The position numbers and the translations under genes are program-made. A DNA stretch of 21,258 nt. Source: Synura sp. LO234KE (Eukaryota > Sar > Synurophyceae > Synurales > Mallomonadaceae). Below, in pieces: positions 10,370-19,799 of this stretch. A model generated the notes under the pieces. It worked only from the letters and a program-made list of their open reading frames with translations. It was not told where the DNA came from and searched no databases. Position 1 is the stretch's first letter. The number at the start of each line of letters is the position of its first letter. The DNA lies in NCBI GenBank assembly GCA_015143735.1, contig VKHC01000051.1:1-21258 (forward strand), in the 5' to 3' direction.

Positions 10370-12236
10370 AAAACAGAGAGCGCGAAGGATCCCCGTGAGA
10401 AGGACTGCCTTTTTGTTTTGGGTCGAGCTTAGGACTTATCCGAGGAGTAGCAATAGAGACTTAAGTCCCATTCGGTGTGGTCTGAGGTGCTCAGGAGGGT
10501 GAAACCCGATGTACACCATAATTCACAGCATGCTGAGACGAGAAGCCCGCGCTAATGTGGACTGCCATGTACACACGGTGGATAGGTGGGCGTGGCATCC
10601 AAAGAAAAGGGACCTTGGTCGGGACGGCCCACTTAGAATGGTGGCAGGTAAGCGTAAGGGGAAGGTTCTATTATGAGGAGATGGTCCCTGGCGCAACCCC
10701 TTTGTGTGGGGTTGGTTGACCGGAAAAAGAGACAAGAGTAAGCAGAGAATAGTGCACGCATTAAAAGTGCTGTAACAAAGATCTCGGGAAACCAGACGTG
10801 GGTCGCCATAGTGCCATGATATACTTAAGACTGCCATGGATTCGGATGAACTGCTCTTGGGGAGGGAAAGCAGCCGGGAAAAGTAGCTCCCAGCACCGGT
10901 AAAGAACCGTGAAGGTGCTACCACAAGCGTACGCAAGATTTCCGCGATCGTGTCGGAGGGGAAGAAAAACTCGGCTGGTGGGGTAAAGTTCCAAGCCAGG
11001 CCTGGAAGGAGAGAGACTGCAGTGGTGGTCGGTATGGAGATAGTTCGAGAGCTCCGTGCAGGGCCTTGGATCGATAGACATCTCTCCAAGCCCAACCGTT
11101 TATAGAAGTCACGATCCCATGTGACCAGGTCTTTCAACGTAGCAGTGAAACATATCGTAACACACTTCAGATTCGAGGTAGCCCACTTCTGGGCAAGTAG
11201 CGGGGACCCGACCAGTGACGGATGCAGGGAGGAAGATGCTTACGTTGGTGAGACAGGCCTTGTCCTTCCAGCCATAAGGCGCTGGGCTGGAGACCCAAAA
11301 CCTGGGGTGTAATTGCGGTAGAAGTAGGTGAGGGTGAAGGGGCCGGTGGCCTCAGCAGACGAGTGTGCACGCTGCTCATATGGATCATTGACCGCCGGAA
11401 CGAAGAACCCGGTTGAGATAAATCCGCTGACGGTGTTGGATGATGTAGGCGTGGTCTTGGTAACCCTGGCCTTCTACGCCCGCCGGATGAAACAAATTCT
11501 CCCGATAACTGATTTCGGTGGTGAAGACTTTTAAGCAGTCTCAGTCTTTGTCCTCCTAGGCGGCTAGCTACAACATTTTCACTGTCTCGGACTACACTAA
11601 GAAATTTCAACGTTACCCCAAACCAGTGCCATCTACCAATTCGGCTTTGATTACTCGGGCCCGTCCCTTAGTCCCTGTCGCTCTAATCTGGACGAAGGCC
11701 CAAAGCGCAAGGTCTCGATGGTTGCCTTGGGAAACAAGCGTGCGGCTCAACTCTCTAGCCCCTTTGTTGGCTACTCCCCTCGTTGTCCCCATAAGCGTTG
11801 TGGAAGTATTGGGAATGGTTCTGCATCTGTGTGTTCTGAAAACGTGTGTGTACGGCCCACTGGTTCTTGTCAATTGCCAGTATAGCCTGACCTGATCTAA
11901 TTGCCCCTCCCCTCCCTCCACCGGGAAGAGACATTGCGCGGATGAGGTCTGGACTCCGGGGTAGCCCGGCGGGTGCTCCCATTCAATGCCACGGGACTCG
12001 TCACATTTTGCATGGGAGGTGGTTGGTTTCTCATGTCTTAATGGTAACTTGTCTATTCGATTTTGCTCAAAAGACTTCATCAAGCAGTTAACATCGCTCC
12101 AGGGACCAGGATGAAAGCTCGTCTTCGTAAGCACCTACTTGTAATTTAAACAATTGGAAATAAGCGTAGTTGTGAAGACACTTTTAGGAGCCTTTCTCAC
12201 GGATCAGTCACCAGGATTACTGGAATATTCCACCTC

Positions 12237-12256
12237 AAGGCACTTAAAAGTGCCTT
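12237..12256. repeat. Near-perfect palindrome, 9-bp arms
   Basis: AAGGCACTT, two A's, then AAGTGCCTT: perfect complementary arms around a 2-bp centre. It could be a protein-binding dyad or a small hairpin. No U-run follows, and no gene is adjacent. Confidence 0.8.
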
Positions 12257-12457
12257 TGTCCTTGATATATAACCAGTGGGGGACCCAACCGGTAGAGTAA
12301 ACCAGTCGTATGGAAAGAGGTTCCGTTGTACTTGGAAGAAGACTCTATTTTCCAGAGCCAATCCTTCAAGACGATTGATCTAAGGGATAAAGTTGACCGC
12401 GATTTGCAACCCAAAATCCCTTACACGAATCCCAACACAAACGCTTAGAATCCGCTT

Positions 12458-12525
12458 CCAAGAGTTCAACAGACACTTCATCTAAGCTAGTTGATGACTG
12501 CTAATTACCAATAATCAACTCTTGG
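12458..12525. repeat. 68-bp segment bounded by 9-bp inverted repeats
   Basis: CCAAGAGTT at 12458-12466 is the exact reverse complement of AACTCTTGG at 12517-12525. Inside it, AGTTGAT (12489-12495) pairs with ATCAACT (12514-12520). This could be a small folded element such as a MITE remnant, or chance in AT-rich DNA. Confidence 0.65.
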
Positions 12526-13744
12526 TTTACTAAAGCAAACATATTTTAGTCAATGATATTTTAGTTAAGTAAGCGCGTTGAGGGTATCCAACGGCGTGGG
12601 GACATACAACAGACTTTTACTTTTAGACAATTCCAAGTGTTGTTTGACTAAAACAATTCCCTGGCGCATTGTTTACAGTTCAGAATAAATGAAACCACTT
12701 GCTTCTTGTCAGGTAATTATTACACTACCACTCCAAATGAAATAATTATCAGACAAGATTTACGAAGCACAACAGAAGCAACGAGGAGTCGGGAAAAAAA
12801 GCTTGGCTTCTTCTTAGGAACAAATTATTTATGTTGTCTGAGTGTTGGTTTTCCATGATATAAATCACCTTCCAAAGTAGCTAACCCCAAAGTAGTAAAA
12901 ACGACCGTTCTTTACAAATTCTTGCCCGACCAACTTCAAACTTGAAGATTATTCAACTCGCCCGTTATGTCCGAATAAGGTCTTGTTAAAACTCGGAACT
13001 ATACTTGCAGATATCTTATTGTTTTAGATGCCGCGCCAACCCCACCAACACTGCAAGTTTTCCCTAATACAGGTATTTTGAGATAAAACCAATGCCCAAA
13101 CAGTGCCAATCATCTAAACATCATATATATGCATAAATATAACCCTTCCATCCTTTTGTTTCATCACAGCACCTCATATGACCCCCAAACCTCTCCAGCA
13201 CCTAACTGTATTTTCGCACCATTTTGACCCTGGTACACACCTCAATATCACTGCATTGTCACCCCGCACTACTCCTCCTATGCTCCAAAAACTCGTTTAC
13301 TGACGTGTTTTCTGCCTGCTTACATGCACAACTTGCACCCCCCCACGTACACATCACATTCTTACCCTGTATTTCAAGTTTAATATTTTTCGTAGTCACG
13401 GCATGTCTCGTAAAACATGTATGCTGACCTTTCCTGATGAAGCAAGCGCCTCGTAAGCATAATTATATATCAACTTTGAAGACCATAGTATCATTTCTAC
13501 CAAGAGAAGCTACAAGCGCCAGAATAATAGCAGAAGGAGTATAAAAGCAGGGAAAAGATTATGTAAGTGTCGCACAGCAGTTGCTCCACAGAAGTACCGC
13601 CAAGTAGTTTCCACCCAAGTTTCCTGACTGAGGGGTCCAATTTGATTCCTATAAACCCGTAAGGGTAACACTGTAGTTACCAAACCATGAGTGGAGGCTA
13701 AAACAACATAAAACCAAATGTAGGCGCTCTTCTATTCAACTACT

Positions 13745-13823
13745 TACAAGATCATGAAGGCGACTTTCGTCGAATATCATGATGTACAAGATCATGAAGG
13801 CGACTGTCATCGAATATCATAAA
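13745..13823. repeat. 40-bp tandem duplication
   Basis: TACAAGATCATGAAGGCGAC begins at both 13745 and 13785. The units continue as TTTCGTCGAATATCAT and TGTCATCGAATATCAT, so they differ at only two or three positions. A shorter echo (ATCATGAGGACGAATA) follows at 13841. Confidence 0.85.
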
Positions 13824-14458
13824 GCAACTTAAAGTGCGGTATCATGAGGACGAATAAGCTGAAAGGTGAGACTCTTTGTAGACTTCAACGACGATCTAAC
13901 ACCATGTCTGGTTAATCCTCCAGCTGAGGTTGTTGAAATCTACATCACATCCCGTTTCTTGTTAAATGCTTCTTTTGAATGCATGTTATAGATTTCAAGA
14001 ATCTCACCTATCTTTATAAAAAGTCAAGAAACAATAGTGTGTTTCCACCGAACATGTACAGTTAAGCAAAAAACCTGGAGCCCTTTATTCAGCGAGAGTA
14101 GGCGATGAGTCCAGATGATGTACGCTATTTCAAGGAAGAGGAAGCATGGTGGCCTTAACAAATTATATAGTGTTGCATCTTGACAGCCGAGGCAGATCCT
14201 GGAATTAAAATACTCGGAGCTCGTCTGTTAATGACAGCGTCCCCGTCAATACAGAGATTATTTCGAATCAAACACCAACTGCAGCGGATTGACCTTAGTA
14301 GTAAATTGGATGTTGGTGGTAATGTTGCACTTGGCTTACAAGCTTGTAATTTTAAAATAGTTCTTTTCTTATCCAAAGGGCTGTCTGGTTCATATTACCT
14401 AGTTAATATTGAGCGTAGGGATAGTGTGCTTTCTACGCATTATTTAATTAGGTTAGAA

Positions 14459-14646
14459 AAACTCTTTTTAAGGTGCTGTAGAAGAACTCTATATAGAATG
14501 CTCCTCAAGAACAACTCTATAGAAAAAGCATTTTAAAGAACCTCAGTAGGATTCGCCGTTTAGATTCACTCTATAGTATACTTTTTAGAATACTTTATAG
14601 GAGTTTCGCTATTGAGTACCATCCTATAGAAGTTTTTGGAGCGCGT
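14459..14646. repeat. Degenerate tandem repeat, about 26-bp period
   Basis: CTCTATAG-like cores recur near 14488, 14515, 14569, 14595 and 14627, with an eroded one between 14515 and 14569. Each is followed by an AGAA/TTTTTAGAAT-like tail. About six or seven units of 24-29 bp can be laid out. The 3' end of a 118-aa ORF (14180-14536) overlaps it, one reason that ORF is not listed as a gene. Confidence 0.6.
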
Positions 14647-15330
14647 GGACCTTAGAATCTTTAAGTGGAATTCCATATTACAGCCACTCTCCCACTCTAT
14701 TTACGATCACTCTGCATCGAGTCTAGAGATAAAAAGGTTAGTCCACCAATCGTTTTTATTCTCCTGACAGGCTCCTCTTTTAATATTTTCTCATATTCGC
14801 ACCGCCAAACACGTAGTAGACAAGCCAGTACGCAAGCTTTTCCCCCTCCTCACCCTCCGTACCATCATGATTAGAACACCAATTATTTTCTCTGGATCTC
14901 TAATTACAATTACCCGTCTATCACGTCCCTTGAATTCTTATCTATCGCTCGCTAAAAATTTCTCTTAAATCGTCAGCAAACTTTGAGAAATAATATCATC
15001 CTCTTTCGGCTGGGCAGCTTTCTAGTGCTAATTGCTACGTGACGTTTCTTGTTGGAATAGTATCTCTAGGACTGAATGCTTAAGAATCACGAGAAGTTTA
15101 CAATAATCTAGGATAGCTTACTTCGATAAACAATTCTTGAGAGTTGACGCCACGACATCGAAGTGACGTAATCCTGCCTACGCACTACCAGCTTCAACTT
15201 CAACTCATAGTTGTGGTAATTCACACTTGAAAGTGTTGTATAGTATATGTACTGGTGTTTCTATATAGAAATAATTATAATATGGTGTATTGACATTATT
15301 AAATAATATCATAAAAGTAGTTTGCCACTG

Positions 15331-15369
15331 CTGAGTACCCAGCACTTGGTGGTTAGCACCTGTACTCAG
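15331..15369. repeat. Inverted repeat, 8-bp perfect arms
   Basis: CTGAGTAC at 15331-15338 and GTACTCAG at 15362-15369 are exact reverse complements around a 23-nt loop. It lies just before the 64-bp tandem repeat, which itself contains CTGACTGAG motifs. Confidence 0.7.
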
Positions 15370-15425
15370 GTCTTAGATAGTACTACTTAGTTACACAGCC
15401 GCTCCTTCAGCCAGCCACTAAAGTT

Positions 15426-15553
15426 AGCTTGCTTCAGGGCTTAATCCTGCAGCGCTCCCTCACCCTGACTGAGGGCGAGATGCTGTCCTAACTTACTTAA
15501 GGGCTCCTAGCCACAGTGCTCCCTCATCCTGACTGAGTACGAGACACTGCTCT
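15426..15553. repeat. 64-bp tandem repeat, two units
   Basis: Unit 1 is 15426-15489 and unit 2 is 15490-15553, the same length without gaps and clearly related by eye, sharing for example TGACTGAG and GCTCCCTCA. Unit 1 contains a hairpin, CCCTCA-CCCTGAC-TGAGGG (6-bp stem); unit 2 keeps a 4-bp version. No gene is adjacent. Confidence 0.85.
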
Positions 15554-16899
15554 GGTTTGAATATAACCCATAATCTAACAGCGTTCTCTAAAGCTAAGTA
15601 TATCTTTTGAGGTACGTGACGTAAACAATAGAATACATCCTGACAAACGCAACGAACAAATTTCGGGAGAATTTTATTGTCGTTGAATACGCTGTAAATT
15701 GCTTACACCTAATACTTCCAACGAATTATTATTACCTTTAAAACTCAGGCAAAAACTTGCGCTATGTCTAAGCACAAAACAGGAGTTAAAAACGAGTGGA
15801 AACATTTACTCGACGGTACGTTCATGTACTTCTTGGATACCAGCCATAGAGATCAATCAGGAAGTAGTACCATCATGGCGAATGTCACTTCCTCTCAGAG
15901 CTTGGAGGACAGAAATAACGACCTCCGCCGGTGCAGTGCTGACAATTGAGGCCGGGTACACCGCCTGTTAGTGCACCACGAGAGAGAGAAGAGTGCGGTT
16001 ATAAATCGGTCAGAGCCTTTGTTGAGGAGTACTGTATGAACGGGAGGAAGGCTGCACTATATATGGAGAGAGTACAGGGAGCGAGTTCAAGAGGCCTCGA
16101 TTGTTGACTTCGGCTACACAACACATGACCCTGACATGATGTGGCGGTCATAGTTTTGATACGTAGACAGACGTGAATGACAGTGAAGCGATGTAGAAGA
16201 AACCCTTTCCAGTAAAAAAACCATGAACACCATTAATAATCACAAAAAACACTTGGCACAAACATTGAAGTAAACGCAAATTGTGATTTAGAGCGAATTA
16301 AGAAAACTATTAGGAAACTCCAAAGTAAGAAATATGAAGCGCGAGAAGGCGGGCGAGGCCTACGAATAGGCGGGTAGGGTAATTACTCACCGCGCCCCAA
16401 GTAGGGTGGAGTATTATTTTGCAGCAACCAGCATTAGAAACCCTAATGAAACACGTTTATCGACGGAAGTATGGATATAGATGATTCTCATTGTGTCCTT
16501 GTTTAGCAATAACTCTTAAATTATTTTATATAGAAACTGCAAATAATAACCTGTATTTCAATAGAGTTTGCACACAAGCAACTTCGTTGAAAATGGATCC
16601 AGACCTATGAGAGAGCATCTGGACTAGAATTTTATTCAGTTTTCAATATAAGAGCAAGGATGGGGATCACCGGATATCCTGAACATGGATCGATGTAGTC
16701 AGCCCAAAATCCAAGCGAGGAAACCTTTTCATAGAACAACTTCGCAAAATTTATGAACTACGTTTTATTACAGGTGATGAATTGCAAAACAAAATGAACT
16801 TAAAGAACTTATTCTACCTGCAGAAGCAGTTTTTCTTTTTCTATTTCTACCTTATCACCGAACGCAACCAAATCAAAACTAACGGAACTTAAGCGCATA

Positions 16900-17112
16900 T
16901 CACACAATAAAACTAGCGAGAGAACAACACCTAGAATGCTGAATAGTAGGCACTATAATCGGAGTATAACTTCTTATTTTCTCTGGGTCAAAAACAAATT
17001 CTAGTTCTCTCTTCATAGCGTTTGAACATTCATGAGCGGAGATTTGAAAGCCAGGGAAAATTTCCTCCGGTGGGAATATTTCAACATTTCGAGAGGCATT
17101 TTTGCTATCCAT
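16900..17112 (-). other. Unassigned 70-codon minus-strand ORF
   Basis: ATG at 17112 to TGA at 16902-16900. The product (for example [20 protein letters not shown] and ELEFVFDPEKIRSYTPIIVP) has balanced, protein-like composition and looks more natural than the plus-strand reading of the same DNA, which would be the first residues of an extended synthetase. I do not recognise it. It may be a small gene, an exon, or a gene remnant. If real, it argues that the synthetase starts downstream of 17112. Confidence 0.25.
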
Positions 17113-17235
17113 AAGGTGGTAGAAAGTTTAAAGGAACTACTGATAAAATATCGTCTTTTTGAACAACACAGTCAAATGGAGACAACCATAACGGTAATTT
17201 TTTCCCCACAAGCAGCAGAGCACCGAAATAAGAAA

Positions 17236-18523
17236 ATGAAGACAATTTCACCTTATCTACAACAGTTCATTTTCATTTTTTTAACCACCGACCTCATGTC
17301 TATAATCGGATATCAGTCAAGAAATCGCTTATACACCAGCTGTTCAAGAGCTGCTAAAGTCCAAGCGGGTAATAGATTACTTTTTTGCAGTGGTGTTGAT
17401 GTCGAACTTGGAGTGAATGAAGGAAACACGGATAAAATAGTCAGTAAGAAAAAAAGAGTTTTATCTGGCGTTCAACCTACTGGGACTCTACATATTGGAA
17501 ACTATCTGGGTGCCATCCGTCAGTGGGTTCAAAATCAAGAGCTTTATGAAAATTATTTTTGTGTGGTAGATTTACACGCGATAACTGTTCCCCATGACCC
17601 AAAAAAGTTGCGTAAAGAAACGCTTCAAGCGGCCGCTATGTATATCGCTGCTGGTAACGATATGCCGTGTTTCACAAGTATAGAATAACTTAACATTTTA
17701 AACTGTAGGAATCGATCCTTCCAGAAGCCATATTTTTGTACAAAGTCATGTTAGCGCTCATGCAGAACTATCTTGGCTGCTAAACTGTGTAACTCCAATG
17801 AATTGGCTGGAGAGAATGATTCAGTATAAGGAAAAGGCTAGAAAGCAAGGAGAAAACGTAGGAGTTGGACTGTTCAGTTATCCTATTTTAATGGCGGCAG
17901 ACATATTGCTGTATCAATCTGATCTTGTGCCAGTTGGAGAAGATCAACGACAACATTTGGAACTCACAAGAGATATCGCGCGTCGATTCAATGACCAATT
18001 TTGTAAACGAAAAAGGAAAACCTTCAAAGAGCCTTTACCACTCATTGTAAAAGAAGGCGCTCGTGTTATGTCCTTGGAAGATGGCACTAACAAAATGTCA
18101 AAAAGTGCGGAGAGTGACAATTCTAGAATCAATCTGTTAGACAAACCCGAACAGATCTCGTCTAAAATCAAGAGATGTAAAACGGACGCGTTTCAGGGCT
18201 TGGAGTGGGACAATCCTGATCGACCAGAGTGCACGAACCTACTTAATATTTACCAACAAGTTACTGGTTTAGATCGAGAAACAATATTGCAGCAGGTTTC
18301 AGGCTTAAGTTGGAGCTCTTTCAAGCCCTTGTTAGCCAATGCAGTGGTAGAGCACATATCACCGATCCAAAAGCGCTATTATGAGGTCATAGAGGATACA
18401 GCTTACATAAACAAAGTGCTAAAAGATGGACAGGAGGCAGCATCCGCTACAGCAGAGCAAACTTTGAAGTGGACGAAAGACGCCATGGGCTTCTATTTAC
18501 CCACGACAGGGGAGGACCCATGA
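17236..18523 (+). CDS. WARS2: Tryptophanyl-tRNA synthetase, bacterial/organellar type
   Basis: Class I aminoacyl-tRNA synthetase charging tRNA-Trp, probably in plastid and/or mitochondrion. Exon 1 ends at 17653 and exon 2 is 17709-18523. The 55-bp intron 17654-17708 (GTAACG...TGTAG, phase 1) restores [19 protein letters not shown], which matches the family exactly. The HIGH-type motif is HIGN (17491-17502) and the KMSKS loop is KMSKS (18092-18106). [16 protein letters not shown], family-typical, is present. The whole resembles the plant organellar/cyanobacterial enzyme rather than cytosolic TrpRS. The frame is open upstream to an ATG at 17032, but I prefer 17236 ([10 protein letters not shown]..., A at -3), giving about 410 aa with a roughly 70-residue presequence before [12 protein letters not shown]. 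The presequence begins with a hydrophobic stretch (QFIFIFLTT) and continues basic and Ser-rich; 17296 (MSIIGYQ) is another possible start. No defects seen. Confidence 0.93.
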
Positions 18524-18861
18524 CACATGACGATACTCTACTTTTGTTGAATCGAAAGGGAGTAGACTGCACTGTTCTGATCCTCCCCAACCGCTACTAT
18601 TTTACCCCCTCTAAATCACATATAATACCAATTTAAGGAATTTTATTTGCAACGAGTTTGTGCGATTGTTTGGGTGTAGTATTTTTGGTACTAGTAGGTG
18701 CATCGCATGAAAGTCCAATGGGTTACGTTTGACGGATATGAACTCTTCAAGGAAGCAGCCACGCGTCTCGTATTCTCTAGGGGAGGGAGAGATTTGTTGT
18801 TTGAGTGTCTACACGCAAAGCTGTCTTGTCGGTGATATTATTATCTTAGGCAGGGACAGAA
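18524..18861. other. Gene-free 3' flank of the synthetase gene
   Basis: About 340 bp after the synthetase stop with no coding frame, no clear AATAAA on the plus strand and no repeat I could see. Confidence 0.5.
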
Positions 18862-19339
18862 ATGGTACTCGTGCTGGACCCCCACCCCACCAATGACTTC
18901 TGCTTGTCGCCTAGACTCGTCCTAGCACAGCATTTCGTACAATTAGGTTTAGCCAATTGTAGTGGACGAGGAGGGCGGGCAAACGCCCTCCACAAGCAAT
19001 CTCAGATTCCTCGCTGGGATCCTCACCTATGCTCATATTACCTATTACCAACAACTAGGAGCTTGCTAGTCTCGTCAGAGGGGGGCGAATACGACCTTAG
19101 TGGTCGCTTATGCTGGAGCTCCACTCCATTCATTTTTGTCAGATGTCCAGAAGCTTGTATTTCCTTTCCTAGCTACGGTGGTGCCTTTGAGTTTCAGGGG
19201 GACTAACCACTCGCTCGGGTGCCAGTTGGAATATCCTACTCTCTCTGACTTAAGAACGGGTAGCAGGCCTCCTCGTTGCCCTTTGGTACCACCACGAACA
19301 TGGGGGATAGTCAAATTAGCCTCAAAAGCTGATTTGTGA
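18862..19339 (+). pseudogene. Possible fragment of the decayed element family
   Basis: Two overlapping plus-strand frames (18862-19206; and 19100-19339, open further upstream to a TAG near 19065) look protein-like but broken. A stretch around 19030-19170 (HITYYQQ, TTLVVAYAGAPLH, FLSDVQKLVF) can be laid, with few identities, against 2690-2830 of the plus decayed element (PITSPTTQ, TEFSVAWNLGGEN, VLLSNWLF). This is suggestive only. The remainder to 19799 is AT-rich with no gene seen. Confidence 0.25.
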
Positions 19340-19799
19340 CTCTTCGCTTTCATTTGACCATTTTCTATTAATTATCAAATGCCCAACATCGCCACCACGC
19401 GGTTGTCGCGGCCGTGAGGACTTGCCGCCATCTCTACGTAAGAAAACAGGGAACGACATTAACTCTTTTTGTCCTAGTATGGTGGGGTGGTGGTTGATTG
19501 GTGTTCTCAATAGCAGTGGGCCTGGAGGAGGACGCTACCGGCGAGCAGAATTAATTTGTGAACCAGTGTTGAATCTACTCTCACAGCGTCTTTGTTACCT
19601 GGACTGTTATTACTTCTTCCGACACGCCTCTACATATTCAAGAATAAAAGAAGATTTACGCATATTACAAACACATTTGCAAACGACACACAGGGCGACT
19701 GTAACGATTAAATCGATGAAACGTAGAAAATATGAATATCGATCAAAGCGAAATAATAGCGCAAAATAGAAAACTATACAGTATAAAGAGACTCACTTT

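Larger units (their letters stand above)
8835..12134 (-). pseudogene. Decayed coding element, unknown family (minus copy)
   Basis: The minus strand carries successive long frames at 12134-11613, 11982-11755, 11610-11167, 11137-10523, 10298-9855, 9870-9229 and 9242-8835, each in a different register from its neighbour or interrupted by stops, so it is not a working gene as it stands. Anchors run in the same order as in the plus copy: RSGQAILAIDKNQ (from 11898), SKALH (about 11070-11056), SLLPGLAWNFT (11014-10982), F-x-x-P-SDTIAEI (about 10973-10938), PPQEQFIRIH (about 10866-10837) and KVLEL (9804-9790). Plus-copy counterparts are at 2216, 2994, 3047, 3088, 3215 and 4177. The distances between anchors are close in both copies (778 against 825 nt; 1183 against 1263 nt), so the two are collinear. 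Function and class are unknown. Splicing cannot wholly be excluded, but I could not join the pieces through GT-AG sites. Confidence 0.48.
12135..14178. other. Gene-free AT-rich stretch with inverted repeats
   Basis: About 2 kb with no frame that looks like protein. The 67-aa plus ORF at 13224-13427 is low-complexity (Leu, His, Cys) and not credible. Visible structure: a 9-bp palindrome at 12237-12256, an inverted repeat at 12458-12525, a doubled ATATTTTAGT at 12541-12550 and 12556-12565, and a 40-bp tandem duplication at 13745-13823. Confidence 0.6.
14647..16899. other. Gene-free stretch with hairpin and tandem repeat
   Basis: No convincing gene in about 2.2 kb. Small ORFs (14665-14874, 15699-15971) have no recognisable domain and no splice-site support. 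The structured parts are the inverted repeat at 15331-15369 and the 64-bp tandem repeat at 15426-15553. The 3' part should include the regulatory region of the synthetase gene. Confidence 0.5.

Noticed and set aside
2042-12134. Retrotransposon interpretation of the decayed elements
   Set aside because: I looked for YxDD, DDE and aspartic protease signatures and long terminal repeats and saw none, so I do not call the class.
13224-13427. 67-aa plus-strand ORF
   Set aside because: Low-complexity Leu/His/Cys/Ser content expected from pyrimidine-rich DNA.
13433-13455. CCTGATGAAGC, resembling a box C or hammerhead core
   Set aside because: No GAAA partner for a hammerhead, and no box D with a terminal stem at a suitable distance.
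13841-13866. GAGGACGAA followed by CTGAAAG, resembling part of a hammerhead ribozyme
   Set aside because: The required CTGATGA core is absent upstream and the stems do not form.
14180-14536. 118-aa plus-strand ORF
   Set aside because: No domain, no recognisable homology, AT-rich, and its 3' end runs into a degenerate tandem repeat.
15699-15971. 90-aa plus-strand ORF
   Set aside because: No recognisable domain, an overlapping rival frame of similar length, and no splice or promoter support.
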